Shown piece after piece: positions 20,257 to 30,405 of a stretch of DNA of 47,104 nucleotides (position 1 is the first letter of the stretch; every line of letters begins with the position of its first letter). The stretch spans positions 1-47,104 of the forward strand of contig NZ_LZGT01000081.1 in NCBI RefSeq assembly GCF_001690525.1, read 5' to 3'. Origin of the DNA: Gilliamella sp. App6-5. GTDB taxonomy: Bacteria > Pseudomonadota > Gammaproteobacteria > Enterobacterales > Orbaceae. The position numbers were made by a program, and so were the translations under genes. The notes under the pieces were generated by a model. It worked only from the letters and a program-made list of their open reading frames with translations, made no database searches and was not told where the DNA came from.

Positions 20257-21228
20257 TTATTTATTGGTTGAATATATATTATTTTTATCACCACTAGTTA
20301 AGAAATCATAGATTTCTTGCTGTGATTTGAGTGTTCTAATATTTTGTAGGACGTCTGCTGCTTGAGCATAGTGCTGTTTTAAGTAAGCAAGCCACTGTTT
20401 GATGCGTGCAGAATGATAAAGCGGTTTAACGTCATCAATGGAGGATGTCGCATAGTGGATTAAAATTTCCATCACTTGTTGCCAACTGAATGCTGATTGT
20501 TCAGTCCGAATCATATTGGCCAAGTTAGGAATCGTTAAAATACCACGGCCTAGCATAATATCGTTAGTTTGGCTTTGGTTTATGCAATTTTTTGCATCCT
20601 CAATAGAAAAAATTTCACCATTAGCAATAACGGGTATGTTTAGATGTTGCTTGACTTGACCTATTGTTTGCCAATCTATTTTTTCGGCTTTATAACCATC
20701 TTCTTTGGTTCTACCATGAATAGCAATTTCATTAGCACCGGCAAGCTCAATGGCGCTGGCGATGTCGTGGCAATGTGATTTATTATCCCATCCTAAGCGA
20801 ATTTTGACTGATAATTTATTTGTTGCCCCTATTGCTTGCCTTACTTGGCTGACAATATTAAATATCTGTTCGGGATATTGTAATAAATAAGCGCCTCCGT
20901 GACTGCCAACGACCGTTTTGGCTGGGCAGCCAAAATTGATATCGATACCATAAGAGCCTAATTCAATAGCTTTAACGGCATTTTCCGCCATCCACTCTGG
21001 CGACTGGCCAAGAATTTGTACCCGAACTGGCGTGCCAGATTTAGTTTTTCCGTTATGGTAAAGCTCAGGACACAGGCGATAAAAAGTCCGATTAGATAAT
21101 TTATGATGGGTTACTCTAATAAATTCAGTCACACAATAATCAAATTGGTTAATTTCAGTTAAAAGTTGCCTGACTTGATAATCAAGCACACCCTCCATGG
21201 GCGCTAAAATAATTCGGTTAATTTTCAT
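20257..21228 (-). CDS. dusC: tRNA-dihydrouridine(16) synthase DusC
   Basis: 323 residues. A TIM-barrel flavoprotein matching DusC closely: ILAPMEGVLDYQVRQLLTEI, CVTEFIRV, GIDINFGCPAKTV (with the catalytic Cys of the Dus family), VKIRLGWDN, AIHGRTKEDGYKAEKIDWQ, IPVIANGEI and a C-terminal helical tRNA-binding domain (YHSARIKQWLAYLKQHY). It reduces U16 in tRNA D-loops using FMN and NADPH. The start overlaps the moeB stop by 4 bp (ATGA), so the two are translationally coupled. Confidence 0.94.
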   Translation of the reverse strand: MKINRIILAPMEGVLDYQVRQLLTEINQFDYCVTEFIRVTHHKLSNRTFYRLCPELYHNGKTKSGTPVRVQILGQSPEWMAENAVKAIELGSYGIDINFGCPAKTVVGSHGGAYLLQYPEQIFNIVSQVRQAIGATNKLSVKIRLGWDNKSHCHDIASAIELAGANEIAIHGRTKEDGYKAEKIDWQTIGQVKQHLNIPVIANGEIFSIEDAKNCINQSQTNDIMLGRGILTIPNLANMIRTEQSAFSWQQVMEILIHYATSSIDDVKPLYHSARIKQWLAYLKQHYAQAADVLQNIRTLKSQQEIYDFLTSGDKNNIYSTNK

Positions 21229-21998
21229 TGAGAAACCTGATTAGTATGACTATTTCCACAAATGCGACAGTTAAGTTGTTTGGTAAATTTAACTTGGTTA
21301 AATTCCATTGTCATTGTATCAATCATTAATATACGACCAATTAATGGTTTTCCATATTGGGTTAGCACTTTGATGGCTTCTAAGGCTTGCATGGTGCCAA
21401 ACATGCCAACAAGTGGCGCCATGACACCCGCTTCAACACATGTGAGTTGATCTTGACCAAATAAGTGGCTCAAACAGTGATAACAAGGTTCATCAGGTTG
21501 ATAAGTAAATACGCTTAATAACCCCTCCATACGGATAGCCGCTCCAGAAACTAGCGGTTTTTTTACATGAAAACAACAACGGTTAATTTGCTCTCGTGTC
21601 ACTAAGTTATCAGTGCAGTCGATGACAATATTATGCTGTTTGATAAGCGAAATGAGCTTGTCATCGTCAAGTTGCTGATGCACTGTTTCAATTGACGTAT
21701 TGGCATTGATATTGGTTAAGGCCTCTTTTGCCACCTCGACTTTGTATTGATTGATAGCGCTTTCAGTATATAAGATTTGTCGATTTAAGTTGGATTTTGA
21801 TATGGTGTCAAAATCAATTAATGTTAATTTACCTAAACCTGATGCAGCCAAATAGAGCGATGCCGCACAGCCGAGTCCACCTAAACCGATGATCAGTGCT
21901 GAACTGTTTTTTAATATTTGTTGTTTATCAATATCAAAACCATGCAATGTGATTTGTCTATCATAACGAAACAGTTCTTGATCAGTCAGTTCTTGCAT
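21225..21998 (-). CDS. moeB: Molybdopterin-synthase adenylyltransferase MoeB
   Basis: 257 residues, close to E. coli MoeB (249). The E1-like fold shows the nucleotide motif GLGGLGCAASLYLAASG, LIDFDTISKSNLNRQ with the conserved Asp/Arg, DCTDNLVTR, SGAAIRMEGLLSVF, and two CxxC pairs for structural zinc (CYHC and CRIC). It adenylates the C-terminal Gly of MoaD so molybdopterin synthase can be sulfurated. A ThiF role is possible but the overall match is to MoeB. Other moa genes are not in this window. It is in a two-gene operon with dusC. Confidence 0.9.
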   Translation of the reverse strand: MQELTDQELFRYDRQITLHGFDIDKQQILKNSSALIIGLGGLGCAASLYLAASGLGKLTLIDFDTISKSNLNRQILYTESAINQYKVEVAKEALTNINANTSIETVHQQLDDDKLISLIKQHNIVIDCTDNLVTREQINRCCFHVKKPLVSGAAIRMEGLLSVFTYQPDEPCYHCLSHLFGQDQLTCVEAGVMAPLVGMFGTMQALEAIKVLTQYGKPLIGRILMIDTMTMEFNQVKFTKQLNCRICGNSHTNQVSQ

Positions 21999-22076
21999 AG
22001 TGGGTATTTATTGTGGTTAATTATGAAGAAGCATTATAACAGAAACTTGGCACAATAAAGTGCCAAGCCATTAAGA

Positions 22077-23396
22077 TTATTTGTCAAAACCAGATAGGAA
22101 TGTTAAATATTCTTCTTTGGTCATGAGTGGTTTATATTCTGACATCAGTGTTTGTGCTGGTTTTGCGTCGTCATAAAGTAAATCGATAATTGTACAGGCC
22201 ATCATTTGTGCGGGACGGATGTAAGCCATATCTTCATCAAATACGGTATAATCTTTACCGTGTAAAACACCGCGAACCGAACCAATCCATGGGTGGCTAA
22301 CAGGCATAATGTGGGATAGATCGCCAGTATCCGTGCTTCCTGTCATATGAGGGGCAACCGAAACATTTTCTTTACCAATTAACGCTTCGGCATTACGTTT
22401 TAACAGCTCGTTAAGCGTTGAGTTGTTATTTAATGGTAGATAGCCAGGCAAGTCCTTAATTTCACAGGTTGCCCCAACCGCCATAGCGCCTGCTTTTAGT
22501 GCTTGATTAATTCGCTCATTGGCATCAATCATGGCGGGCACATTGCCTGCTCGTACATAGCTTTCCATTCTGACATCGCTTGGAACCACATTAACTAAAT
22601 CACCGCCTTGGGTAATAATTGGGTGGAATCTAATATAGTCTTTTTCTTGAAATGTTTCGCGAATAGCATGCACACCCATCATTCCCATCATAGCTGCATT
22701 TAAAGCATTGACACCCGCATGTGGCGCAGCCGCCGCGTGTGACGCTTCGCCTTTATATTTAATCAGTTTACCGATAAAACCATTACTGGTGGTTGATATT
22801 TCGATAAAACCATCTTGGCGGTCATTGGGTACGCTAGTTAAGTGTATTTGCAGTGCCATATCAACATCGTCAAATTCACCCCGCGAAATTAGCTCTGGTT
22901 TGCCACCAATATATTTGATTTTACCTTCTTCAATTAAGCGATTTCGATAAGTGATTTCAACATATTCTTCAGCAGGTACCGCAAAAGGTACGACATCGCC
23001 TGCTAAAAATTGCATAGCCCCTGCATCAATTAATCCCATTGTGACTGCCATCATATTGGCAATTTGCGCATTATGCCCACAACAGTGCGCAGCGCCAGAT
23101 ATTTCGTCAGCAGCAGGGTGATCAGCACAAATAATGGCATCAAGCTCGCCAATAACAGCAATGCTGTACTTACTACCTTTTCCACCTTTTAAGCGAGCTT
23201 TTACGCCAGTTATAGCTAATTTATTTTTAAATGGTACACCTAATTTTTCAAAAGCTTCTTCGACTTTTTTAGCGGTTTTGTGTTCTTTATAACCAAGTTC
23301 TGGTTCTGCCCAAATTGACTGAGCAATCGCTTTGATGTCAGCTTTTCGGTTTGCTATTGCGTTACAAACCTTTTTTTTTAGTTCTTCGTTTGTCAT
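22077..23396 (-). CDS. M20D-family amidohydrolase (AbgB/hippurate-hydrolase type)
   Basis: 439 residues. Metallopeptidase features: SIWAEPELGYKEHKTA near the N-terminus, GELDAI, the metal-binding SGAAHCCGHNAQ, VPAEEYVE, the dimerisation-domain motif KGEASHAAAAPHAGVNAL, and a late GSTDTGDLSHIMP. It resembles AbgB and other amidohydrolases that split N-acyl or aminobenzoyl-glutamate amides; the substrate is not known. It lies 20 bp after a small membrane protein and a DUF3100-like membrane protein, so the three probably form a transporter-plus-hydrolase operon. This is the second such pairing in 10 kb, after pepT-abgT. Confidence 0.85.
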   Translation of the reverse strand: MTNEELKKKVCNAIANRKADIKAIAQSIWAEPELGYKEHKTAKKVEEAFEKLGVPFKNKLAITGVKARLKGGKGSKYSIAVIGELDAIICADHPAADEISGAAHCCGHNAQIANMMAVTMGLIDAGAMQFLAGDVVPFAVPAEEYVEITYRNRLIEEGKIKYIGGKPELISRGEFDDVDMALQIHLTSVPNDRQDGFIEISTTSNGFIGKLIKYKGEASHAAAAPHAGVNALNAAMMGMMGVHAIRETFQEKDYIRFHPIITQGGDLVNVVPSDVRMESYVRAGNVPAMIDANERINQALKAGAMAVGATCEIKDLPGYLPLNNNSTLNELLKRNAEALIGKENVSVAPHMTGSTDTGDLSHIMPVSHPWIGSVRGVLHGKDYTVFDEDMAYIRPAQMMACTIIDLLYDDAKPAQTLMSEYKPLMTKEEYLTFLSGFDK

Positions 23397-23416
23397 ACGT
23401 TAAATCCTAATTCAAA

Positions 23417-23866
23417 TTAGATAACACCTTCCCAATGCAAGGTGATTTGTGCAATGATTGCCGCAAAAATAAAGGTACCTGAAAACACGGCTAACGAAAC
23501 AGGGATGATTCGCCAAGAGATACTTTTAAATAATGCTAAATCTTTGCCAATAGCTAGTCCTGCATAAGCAAGTACTGGGGTACAAACAGCCAATAAAGAA
23601 ACCTGATCAGTAATTGAAACGACTTGTTCGTGATAAGGAAATATTGGTGATGAAGCTGCTGCGGCTACGACTGATACCCATAAAATAACTGGGAATTTGT
23701 TTAATAGTGGAATTTTACCAACAAAATAGCCGACTATTGATATAGCAACTAAGATTGATAATGCTTGTAATGACAGCATAAAATCGATTTTGTAGCCCAC
23801 CGTATTGCCGGCAGCCATAATAATGGCAACTAAGATCAGTAAAAATATTGTTTCTAGGCATTTCAT
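23417..23866 (-). CDS. Small integral membrane protein, partner of the DUF3100-like gene
   Basis: 149 residues with about four to five hydrophobic helices (near 5-22, 30-48, 60-75, 88-105, 118-142). Its start overlaps the end of the upstream membrane-protein gene by 4 bp (ATGA), and the amidohydrolase follows 20 bp later. No motif lets me name it. Coupling suggests that it and the upstream protein form one heteromeric or split transporter. Confidence 0.7.
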   Translation of the reverse strand: MKCLETIFLLILVAIIMAAGNTVGYKIDFMLSLQALSILVAISIVGYFVGKIPLLNKFPVILWVSVVAAAASSPIFPYHEQVVSITDQVSLLAVCTPVLAYAGLAIGKDLALFKSISWRIIPVSLAVFSGTFIFAAIIAQITLHWEGVI

Positions 23867-24654
23867 GATAGCGATCCTTCTTTGTTACGTCGTAAGCGGG
23901 CAAAAAGATTATATAAGAAAGAGGCAAAAGGTAATGAAAATAGCGTATAAATATAAATGCCAACAATACTCGACATTAAGTTTGCGGTTGTTGCATAGGC
24001 TTTGATTTCACTAGCCATTTCAGGATAAAGGTCACTTATTGGTGCAAGTGATGCCGCCATCATACTACCACTTCCAACTCCAGCCCCCATCGCTAATGCA
24101 TAAGGATGGAGGATATCTAATTTTGCCATTACACTAGCAAGTATGCTCATCCAAATAGCACCATAAAGTGTGCCACAAACATACATCGCCATAACGCCTC
24201 GACCTTCAGCAGAATCTAATCCATATTTATCGGCAACGATCGCGATATTGGGTTCGCGAGCAACTGAATACGTTGCGCCCACCGCTTCACGTTTCATGCC
24301 TAATATCATTGCCAGTGGTAAACCTAATAAAATCGTGCCGGCAAAATGCCCCAACTCTTGAAAAATTAAGGCTAACTTCGCATCTTTTAGAATCATATCA
24401 ATTTTAGGACCAACCGAGACGCCGAGCTTGGCAACAAGTAGCATTAACGTGACAATCATGATGGCACTGGCATGGTTCATATTTTTTAGTTTTAATATTT
24501 TTAATTTGGGAAGGCTAATTATTCCGCCAATAATCATAGCGTATAACATCGGGTACACTGAGATAGTCCAGATCGATTGTTTACCGATGAACTCACATAC
24601 TAAAACAACGACTAGTGCAAGAGCATGTACTCTATAGTCTTTTAAAATTTCCAT
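23863..24654 (-). CDS. DUF3100-like membrane protein, probable transporter subunit
   Basis: 263 residues from the ATG at 24654, preceded by gagg at 8 nt; a longer TTG-started frame to 24723 is less likely. About seven hydrophobic helices, with gly-rich segments EPNIAIVADKYGLDSAEGRG and MGAGVGSGSMMAAS that recall the DUF3100 family (recalled from memory). First gene of a three-gene operon ending in an M20D amidohydrolase, so a role in importing the amide substrate is plausible by analogy with AbgT-AbgAB. It is divergent from aspS. Confidence 0.65.
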   Translation of the reverse strand: MEILKDYRVHALALVVVLVCEFIGKQSIWTISVYPMLYAMIIGGIISLPKLKILKLKNMNHASAIMIVTLMLLVAKLGVSVGPKIDMILKDAKLALIFQELGHFAGTILLGLPLAMILGMKREAVGATYSVAREPNIAIVADKYGLDSAEGRGVMAMYVCGTLYGAIWMSILASVMAKLDILHPYALAMGAGVGSGSMMAASLAPISDLYPEMASEIKAYATTANLMSSIVGIYIYTLFSLPFASFLYNLFARLRRNKEGSLS

Positions 24655-24930
24655 CCTTATGGCCTCATAGAATATTTTATTGTTAATAAAATTAGTTATG
24701 GTCACTAAAATCGTGATCAACAATTATTATTGTGCATTTAATATACACAACCTAATTTACTTACGTCAACAAACAAGTTTCATCAATTACGCGTTAGTAA
24801 ACAATATGGTAATGACAACACAAATATTTAAACAATTAAAGAAGAAATCTCAATAAATGCCTTTATAAGGGTTTTATTTGTTTTATAATAAACGCTATTT
24901 TTAAAGATTGGTACTTAAACAGGATATTTT

Positions 24931-26688
24931 ATGCGTTCAATTTATTGCGGTCAGTTAACGGCATCTCATATTAATCAAGAAGTAACATTGTGTGGATGGG
25001 TCAATAAACGTCGAGATTTAGGCGGTATGATTTTTATTGATATGCGCGATCGTGAAGGCATTGTTCAGGTGTTTTTCGACCCTGATTATCAACAAGCGTA
25101 TCAACTTGCTGGTGAGTTACGTAATGAATTTTGTATTCAGATCAAAGGGAAAGTGAGAGCTCGACCTGAAGGTCAAATCAACAAAGAGATGGCAACTGGC
25201 GAGGTTGAAATTTTGGCCACTGAGCTGACTATATTTAACCGTAGTGATGTTTTACCTCTTGATTTTAATCAAAATAATAGTGAAGAACAGCGTTTAAAAT
25301 ATCGTTATATAGATCTTCGTCGCCCTGAAATGGCAACGATTTTTAAAACTCGAGCCAAAATTACTGCGTTTGTTCGTTCATTTATGAATGAGCATGGTTT
25401 TTTAGATATTGAAACTCCAATGTTAACCAAAGCAACACCAGAGGGGGCTCGAGACTATTTAGTGCCAAGCCGAATTCATAAAGGTGAATTTTATGCGCTT
25501 CCACAATCGCCACAATTATTTAAGCAATTGCTGATGATGTCAGGATTTGATCGCTATTATCAAATTGTAAAATGTTTTCGAGATGAAGATTTACGTGCCG
25601 ATCGTCAACCTGAATTTACTCAAATCGATGTTGAAACTTCATTTATGACAGCCGAACAAGTGCGTGAGGTTATGGAACAAATGATTCGTGAACTTTGGCT
25701 GCATGTTAAGAATGTCGATTTAGGCAAGTTCCCTATCATGACTTTTGCTGAGGCAATGCGTCGTTTTGGTAGCGATAAACCCGATTTACGTAATCCGCTC
25801 GAAATTATTGATGTGGCTGATATTGTTAAAGATGTTGATTTTAAAGTGTTTTCAACTCCAGCCAATGATCCTAAAGGTCGCGTAGCTTTACTTTGTGTAC
25901 CAAATGGCGCCCAATTAACTCGCAAGCAGTTAGATGAATATACACAATTCATTTCGGTTTATGGTGCTAAAGGTATGGCATGGATTAAGGTTAATGAACG
26001 GCATAAAGGGCTAGAAGGCGTACAAAGTCCTGTGGCAAAATTCTTTAATGAATCACAAATGGAAGCCCTACTTAATCGAACCAATGCTAAAGATGGCGAT
26101 ATTCTATTATTTGGTGCTGATAGTTATAAAGTTGTGAGTGATGCACTCGGCGCATTACGTTTAAAAGTTGGTAAGGATTTAGGCTTAACTGATGAAAGTA
26201 AATGGGCAGTTCTTTGGGTTGTTGATTTCCCTATGTTTGAAGAAACCGATGAAGGACTAAGTGCAATGCATCATCCATTTACATCACCAAAAGATTATAC
26301 ACCAGAAGAACTTATCAAAAACCCGGAAAATGCTGTTGCAAATGCTTATGATATGGTTATAAATGGTTATGAGGTTGGTGGCGGATCGGTTCGTATTCAT
26401 CGTAGTGAAATGCAGCAAGCGGTTTTTTCAATTTTAGGTATTGATGAACATGATCAACGTGAAAAATTTGGCTTTTTACTTGATGCATTAAAATACGGCA
26501 CACCACCACATGCAGGGTTAGCATTTGGATTAGATAGATTAAGTATGTTATTAAGTGGAACCGATAATATTCGTGATGTGATAGCATTTCCTAAAACAAC
26601 AGCAGCAGCATGTTTATTAACCGATGCTCCAAGCCCAGCTAACGCGGTGGCATTAACTGAACTAGGTATTGAAGTAAGTAAAAAATAG
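24931..26688 (+). CDS. aspS: Aspartyl-tRNA synthetase
   Basis: 585 residues, the bacterial-type length (E. coli 590). It has an N-terminal OB fold that binds the anticodon ([21 protein letters not shown]), class II motif 1 near [26 protein letters not shown], motif 2 [16 protein letters not shown], a GAD insertion domain (about 290-420), and motif 3 [13 protein letters not shown]. It charges tRNA-Asp, one gene of which is at 786. It is followed 9 bp later by nudB, the same order as in E. coli. Confidence 0.98.
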   Translation: MRSIYCGQLTASHINQEVTLCGWVNKRRDLGGMIFIDMRDREGIVQVFFDPDYQQAYQLAGELRNEFCIQIKGKVRARPEGQINKEMATGEVEILATELTIFNRSDVLPLDFNQNNSEEQRLKYRYIDLRRPEMATIFKTRAKITAFVRSFMNEHGFLDIETPMLTKATPEGARDYLVPSRIHKGEFYALPQSPQLFKQLLMMSGFDRYYQIVKCFRDEDLRADRQPEFTQIDVETSFMTAEQVREVMEQMIRELWLHVKNVDLGKFPIMTFAEAMRRFGSDKPDLRNPLEIIDVADIVKDVDFKVFSTPANDPKGRVALLCVPNGAQLTRKQLDEYTQFISVYGAKGMAWIKVNERHKGLEGVQSPVAKFFNESQMEALLNRTNAKDGDILLFGADSYKVVSDALGALRLKVGKDLGLTDESKWAVLWVVDFPMFEETDEGLSAMHHPFTSPKDYTPEELIKNPENAVANAYDMVINGYEVGGGSVRIHRSEMQQAVFSILGIDEHDQREKFGFLLDALKYGTPPHAGLAFGLDRLSMLLSGTDNIRDVIAFPKTTAAACLLTDAPSPANAVALTELGIEVSKK

Positions 26689-26697
26689 CGATATTTG

Positions 26698-27147
26698 ATG
26701 CAAAAATTCAAAAATCCTGAATCTGTTCTGGTGGTGATTTTCTGCCAGACAACAAATCGCTGCCTTATGTTGCAACGTCAAGATGATCCTTTTTTTTGGC
26801 AATCAGTTACAGGTAGCATGGAAGCTAATGAATCGCCATTAGATACTGCGATTCGTGAAGTTTTTGAAGAAACAGGCATTGATATTATAGGGCAACATCT
26901 TGAGTTAATTGATGCAATGCATACCGTTGAGTTTGAGATTTTTCCTCAATTTAGACATAGATATGCGCCAGAAGTTAAGATAAATAAAGAACATTGGTTT
27001 TATCTGCCTCTTCTTAATGAGATAACACCCGTGCTTACTGAACATTTAACTTATCAATGGCTAACGATTGATGAGGCTACCAGTCTTACTTTATCGCCAA
27101 ATAACAGTGAGGCTATTGGTAAAATTAGTAGTTTGATTAAATCTTAA
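26698..27147 (+). CDS. nudB: Dihydroneopterin triphosphate diphosphatase NudB
   Basis: 149 residues from the ATG at 26698; a TTG one codon upstream is possible. A perfect Nudix box G-x5-E-x7-REVFEETGI stands at about residues 40-62 (GSMEANE...). It matches NudB in length and in the C-terminal block (HWFYLPLL). It hydrolyses dihydroneopterin triphosphate, an early step of folate synthesis. It is downstream of aspS as in E. coli; the yebC-ruvC genes that follow there are replaced here by a small secreted protein and ubiD. Confidence 0.9.
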   Translation: MQKFKNPESVLVVIFCQTTNRCLMLQRQDDPFFWQSVTGSMEANESPLDTAIREVFEETGIDIIGQHLELIDAMHTVEFEIFPQFRHRYAPEVKINKEHWFYLPLLNEITPVLTEHLTYQWLTIDEATSLTLSPNNSEAIGKISSLIKS

Positions 27148-27161
27148 TTAAGAGGTCGAAA

Positions 27162-27578
27162 ATGAAATTGAGTCTATCTGCTCTTGTGTTTTCCTATTTA
27201 TGTTTTTTTGTACCAATTAGTCATGCTGAAATAAGTATAAAAAAGTGTCAATCCAATCAAAGTGATTATATTATTTTTGATGAATATGACGCTAAAATCG
27301 CTGAAAAGATCATTAATTATAAATTACATGACCAACCCGAAAAGCGTGAAAATAGTATTATTCAGATATTTGCTAATGAAAATAGTGATGATCGCAATGA
27401 CTGGTTAGCCTCGTTCCGATTCGATGATGAATCTGAAAAATATTTATTTTATCAAGTTGATCAGAATGAATTTATTGAAATTGACAAAAAACAGTTTGAA
27501 ACCCTATTACCTAAAATTGTTGCTTGTAATCAAAATAAACAAGTACCTATTTACAGTGAAAACTTTGATGCTGACTAA
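27162..27578 (+). CDS. Small secreted protein of unknown function
   Basis: 138 residues with an aagaggt ribosome site. A clear signal peptide ends near FVPISHA (about residue 22), leaving an acidic mature protein of about 116 residues with two cysteines (KKCQS and VACNQ) that could form one disulfide in the periplasm. No family recognised. It follows nudB by 14 bp and may be cotranscribed with it. Confidence 0.7.
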   Translation: MKLSLSALVFSYLCFFVPISHAEISIKKCQSNQSDYIIFDEYDAKIAEKIINYKLHDQPEKRENSIIQIFANENSDDRNDWLASFRFDDESEKYLFYQVDQNEFIEIDKKQFETLLPKIVACNQNKQVPIYSENFDAD

Positions 27579-27667
27579 TTCAATTGCATGATAGGTTTCC
27601 ATCAAGGATTAAAAGACTTTTAGATTTGGTTAACTCAAGATGAGTCAGTAACAGGGAGTAATAATAC

Positions 27668-29131
27668 ATGCATTTTTCAAATTTTAGAGACTTTTTAGAT
27701 TATCTTGAGCAGCAAGGCGAATTAAAACGAATTACTTTTCCAGTTAATCCTTATCTTGAAATGACCGAAATTGCTGATCGTGTATTACGCAGCGAAGGTC
27801 CTGCCTTATTATTTGAAAACCCGATTGGTTATGATATGCCTGTTTTATGTAATCTGTTTGGTACTGCCAAACGTGTTGCGATGGGTATGGGGCGTGAAGA
27901 TACTTCAGCTTTGCGTGAAATCGGTGAGTTATTGGCATTTTTGCGTGAACCCGAACCACCCAAAGGCATACGGCAATTTTTTAATGTCTTACCTAAATAT
28001 AAACAAGTGTTTAATATGCCTGTCAAACATCGTTCATCAGCCCCCTGCCAAGAGGTGATTTTTAAGGATGATGAAGTGGATTTGACGCGTTTACCTATTA
28101 TGCATTGCTGGCCCGATGATGTGGCACCGCTATTATCTTGGGGACTGACTATTACTAAAGGTCCTTATAAAGATCGGCAAAATTTGGGTATTTATCGCTT
28201 GCAGCTTTTAGGTAAAAATAAATTAATTATGCGCTGGCTTTCACATCGTGGTGGGGCGCTTGATTTTGCCGAGTGGCAACAAGCAAATCCTAATCAAAAA
28301 TTCCCTGTTAGCATTGTGATTGGTGCCGATTCTGCAACCATTTTAGGTGCAGTGACACCGGTTCCAGACACTTTATCCGAATATGCTTTTTCTGGTTTAT
28401 TACGTGGTAGTCGAACCGAAGTGGTGAAATCGTTATCAAACGATTTAGATGTTCCAGCTAGTGCAGAAATCGTGCTTGAAGGTTATATCGATCCTAATGA
28501 ATTAGCATCAGAAGGTCCGTATGGCGATCACACCGGCTATTATAATGAAGTTGAGCAATTTGCCGTATTTACCGTGACACATTTAACTCGTCGTAAAGAT
28601 GCGATTTATCATTCAACCTATACTGGGAGGCCGCCAGATGAACCGGCGGTAATGGGACTTGCGTTGAATGAGGTCTTTATACCGATTTTACAAAAACAAT
28701 TTCCTGAAATTGTCGATTTTTATTTACCTCCCGAAGGATGTTCATACCGTATTGCGATTGTGACAATTAAAAAACAATATCCAGGTCATGCTAAACGCGT
28801 CATGATGGGGGTTTGGTCTTATTTACGGCAATTTATGTATACAAAATTTGTGATTGTCTGTGATGATGATATTAATGCCCGTGACTGGAAAGATGTTATG
28901 TGGGCTATTTCAACACGTATGGACCCGCAGCGTGATACCACTTTTATTGATAATACACCTATCGACTATTTAGATTTTGCCTCACCGATTTCAGGATTGG
29001 GCTCTAAAATGGGGTTGGATGCGACCAATAAATGGCCGGGTGAAACCAATCGTGAATGGGGAAAAGTTATCAAGAAAGATCCTAAAGTTATTGCTCGGAT
29101 TGACGAAATTTGGGATGAACTTGGTTTATAG
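27668..29131 (+). CDS. ubiD: UbiD, 4-hydroxy-3-octaprenylbenzoate decarboxylase
   Basis: 487 residues, close to E. coli UbiD (497). Conserved segments: [17 protein letters not shown] at the start, [19 protein letters not shown], the prFMN/metal-site region [12 protein letters not shown], and [17 protein letters not shown] near the C-terminus. It decarboxylates the ubiquinone precursor using prenylated FMN supplied by UbiX. Ubiquinone would be the acceptor for any respiratory NADH dehydrogenase, relevant to the nuo genes 5 kb away. An agggag site precedes the ATG. Confidence 0.96.
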   Translation: MHFSNFRDFLDYLEQQGELKRITFPVNPYLEMTEIADRVLRSEGPALLFENPIGYDMPVLCNLFGTAKRVAMGMGREDTSALREIGELLAFLREPEPPKGIRQFFNVLPKYKQVFNMPVKHRSSAPCQEVIFKDDEVDLTRLPIMHCWPDDVAPLLSWGLTITKGPYKDRQNLGIYRLQLLGKNKLIMRWLSHRGGALDFAEWQQANPNQKFPVSIVIGADSATILGAVTPVPDTLSEYAFSGLLRGSRTEVVKSLSNDLDVPASAEIVLEGYIDPNELASEGPYGDHTGYYNEVEQFAVFTVTHLTRRKDAIYHSTYTGRPPDEPAVMGLALNEVFIPILQKQFPEIVDFYLPPEGCSYRIAIVTIKKQYPGHAKRVMMGVWSYLRQFMYTKFVIVCDDDINARDWKDVMWAISTRMDPQRDTTFIDNTPIDYLDFASPISGLGSKMGLDATNKWPGETNREWGKVIKKDPKVIARIDEIWDELGL

Positions 29132-29279
29132 CTTAATATATTGTTTATTAAAGGGAAAATAAACTTATACAGCTTGGTATAAAAAATATAATTTCATACT
29201 GAATAGGTATTAAACAAACGCTATTCCCTTTGGCTACATTTATGTATAATTATTATTAATGTCACTATAATTAAAAAAT

Positions 29280-30344
29280 ATGAAAAAAAATCGAATTTTA
29301 TTAGTACTACTATTATCTATTTCTTATGGTGCAATGGCTACAAATTATAGGGTCCAGTCTGACGATACGCAATTAAAGATTAAAGAGTCAGAGTTACTGC
29401 TCCCATCTTTACGCTTGTCTGCAGAAAAAGGAAACGCAGAAGCTCAGTATTCATTAGGTGGTGTTTATAAACAAGGACTGGGTGTTGAAGCTAGTGATGT
29501 TCGTGCTTTTTTTTGGTATAAAAAAGCAGCAGAGCAAGGACTTGCCAAAGCACAAAATAATTTAGCGTTTATGTATCAAAGCGGATTGGGAACCAATCGT
29601 GATTTAAACGAAGCAGTTAAATATTTTAAATTAGCATCTGATCAAAATTATGCATTGGCTAAATATAATTTAGCTTTAATGTATCAAGAAGGTGAGGGCG
29701 TAGAAAAAAACACATTAACTGCAATTGACTATTTTACACAAGCAGGTGATGAAGGTATTTATGATGCTTATTTAAACTTGGGTATGATCTATTTTTTTGG
29801 TGATGGCGTACCCGAAGATCGCATGACTGCAGCGGACTGGTTTAGCAAAGCTGCGAAAGATAATATTCCAGAAGCACAATATTATTTGGGGCTAATGTCA
29901 GAAAATGGTGAGGGTCTGACACAAGATTATATGGCTGCTAGCTATTTTTATACACAAGCGGCACAACGAGGGCATGTGCTAGCTATGTATAATTTAGCCA
30001 TTATGTATGCAACAGGAACGGGAACAAAACCCGATAATACGCAAGCAGCCTATTGGTTTACTAAAGCTGCTGAAGCCGGCAATGCTGATGCTCAATATAA
30101 TATTGGCGTGATGTATGATGTAGGCGGTGGTGTTGCTAAAGACGAGAAAAAAGCCGTTGAATGGTATCTAAAAGCTGCAGAGCAAGGCAGCGTTGATGCT
30201 CAATATAATTTGGGCGTTAAATATCTAGAAGGTGAAGGTGTTGATAAAGATCAAGAGCGTGCTATCTATTGGTTTACTAAAGCTAGCGAGCAAGGGGATC
30301 AAGACGCTAAAGCTTATTTAGAACAGTTATTACCTAAAAAATAA
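29280..30344 (+). CDS. Sel1-like repeat protein, exported
   Basis: 354 residues. A signal peptide (LLVLLLSISYGAMA) is followed by about eight tandem Sel1-like repeats of 36 residues from about residue 50 to the end, each with the A-x-x-x-LG/A-x-x-Y/M...G-x-G pattern (for example AEAQYSLGGVYKQGLGV, ADAQYNIGVMYDVGGGV, VDAQYNLGVKYLEGEGV). Such solenoids are protein-binding scaffolds in the periplasm or on the surface; the partner is unknown. Single-gene unit with weak terminators after it. Confidence 0.85.
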   Translation: MKKNRILLVLLLSISYGAMATNYRVQSDDTQLKIKESELLLPSLRLSAEKGNAEAQYSLGGVYKQGLGVEASDVRAFFWYKKAAEQGLAKAQNNLAFMYQSGLGTNRDLNEAVKYFKLASDQNYALAKYNLALMYQEGEGVEKNTLTAIDYFTQAGDEGIYDAYLNLGMIYFFGDGVPEDRMTAADWFSKAAKDNIPEAQYYLGLMSENGEGLTQDYMAASYFYTQAAQRGHVLAMYNLAIMYATGTGTKPDNTQAAYWFTKAAEAGNADAQYNIGVMYDVGGGVAKDEKKAVEWYLKAAEQGSVDAQYNLGVKYLEGEGVDKDQERAIYWFTKASEQGDQDAKAYLEQLLPKK

Positions 30345-30362
30345 AAAAGCATGGCGCTTTTT
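30344..30362 (+). terminator. Hairpin immediately after the Sel1 gene
   Basis: aaaaagc-atggc-gcttttt, a 7-bp stem that overlaps the stop codon and ends in a run of T. A second T-tailed hairpin follows at 30372. Confidence 0.55.
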
Positions 30363-30371
30363 AGATTGTTG

Positions 30372-30405
30372 ACAAACCTCGATATCATTTGGGGTTTGTT
30401 TTTTA
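30372..30405 (+). terminator. Probable Rho-independent terminator
   Basis: acaaacc (30372-30378) pairs with ggtttgt (30393-30399) and is followed by ttttttatt. The loop is 14 nt. Confidence 0.6.
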
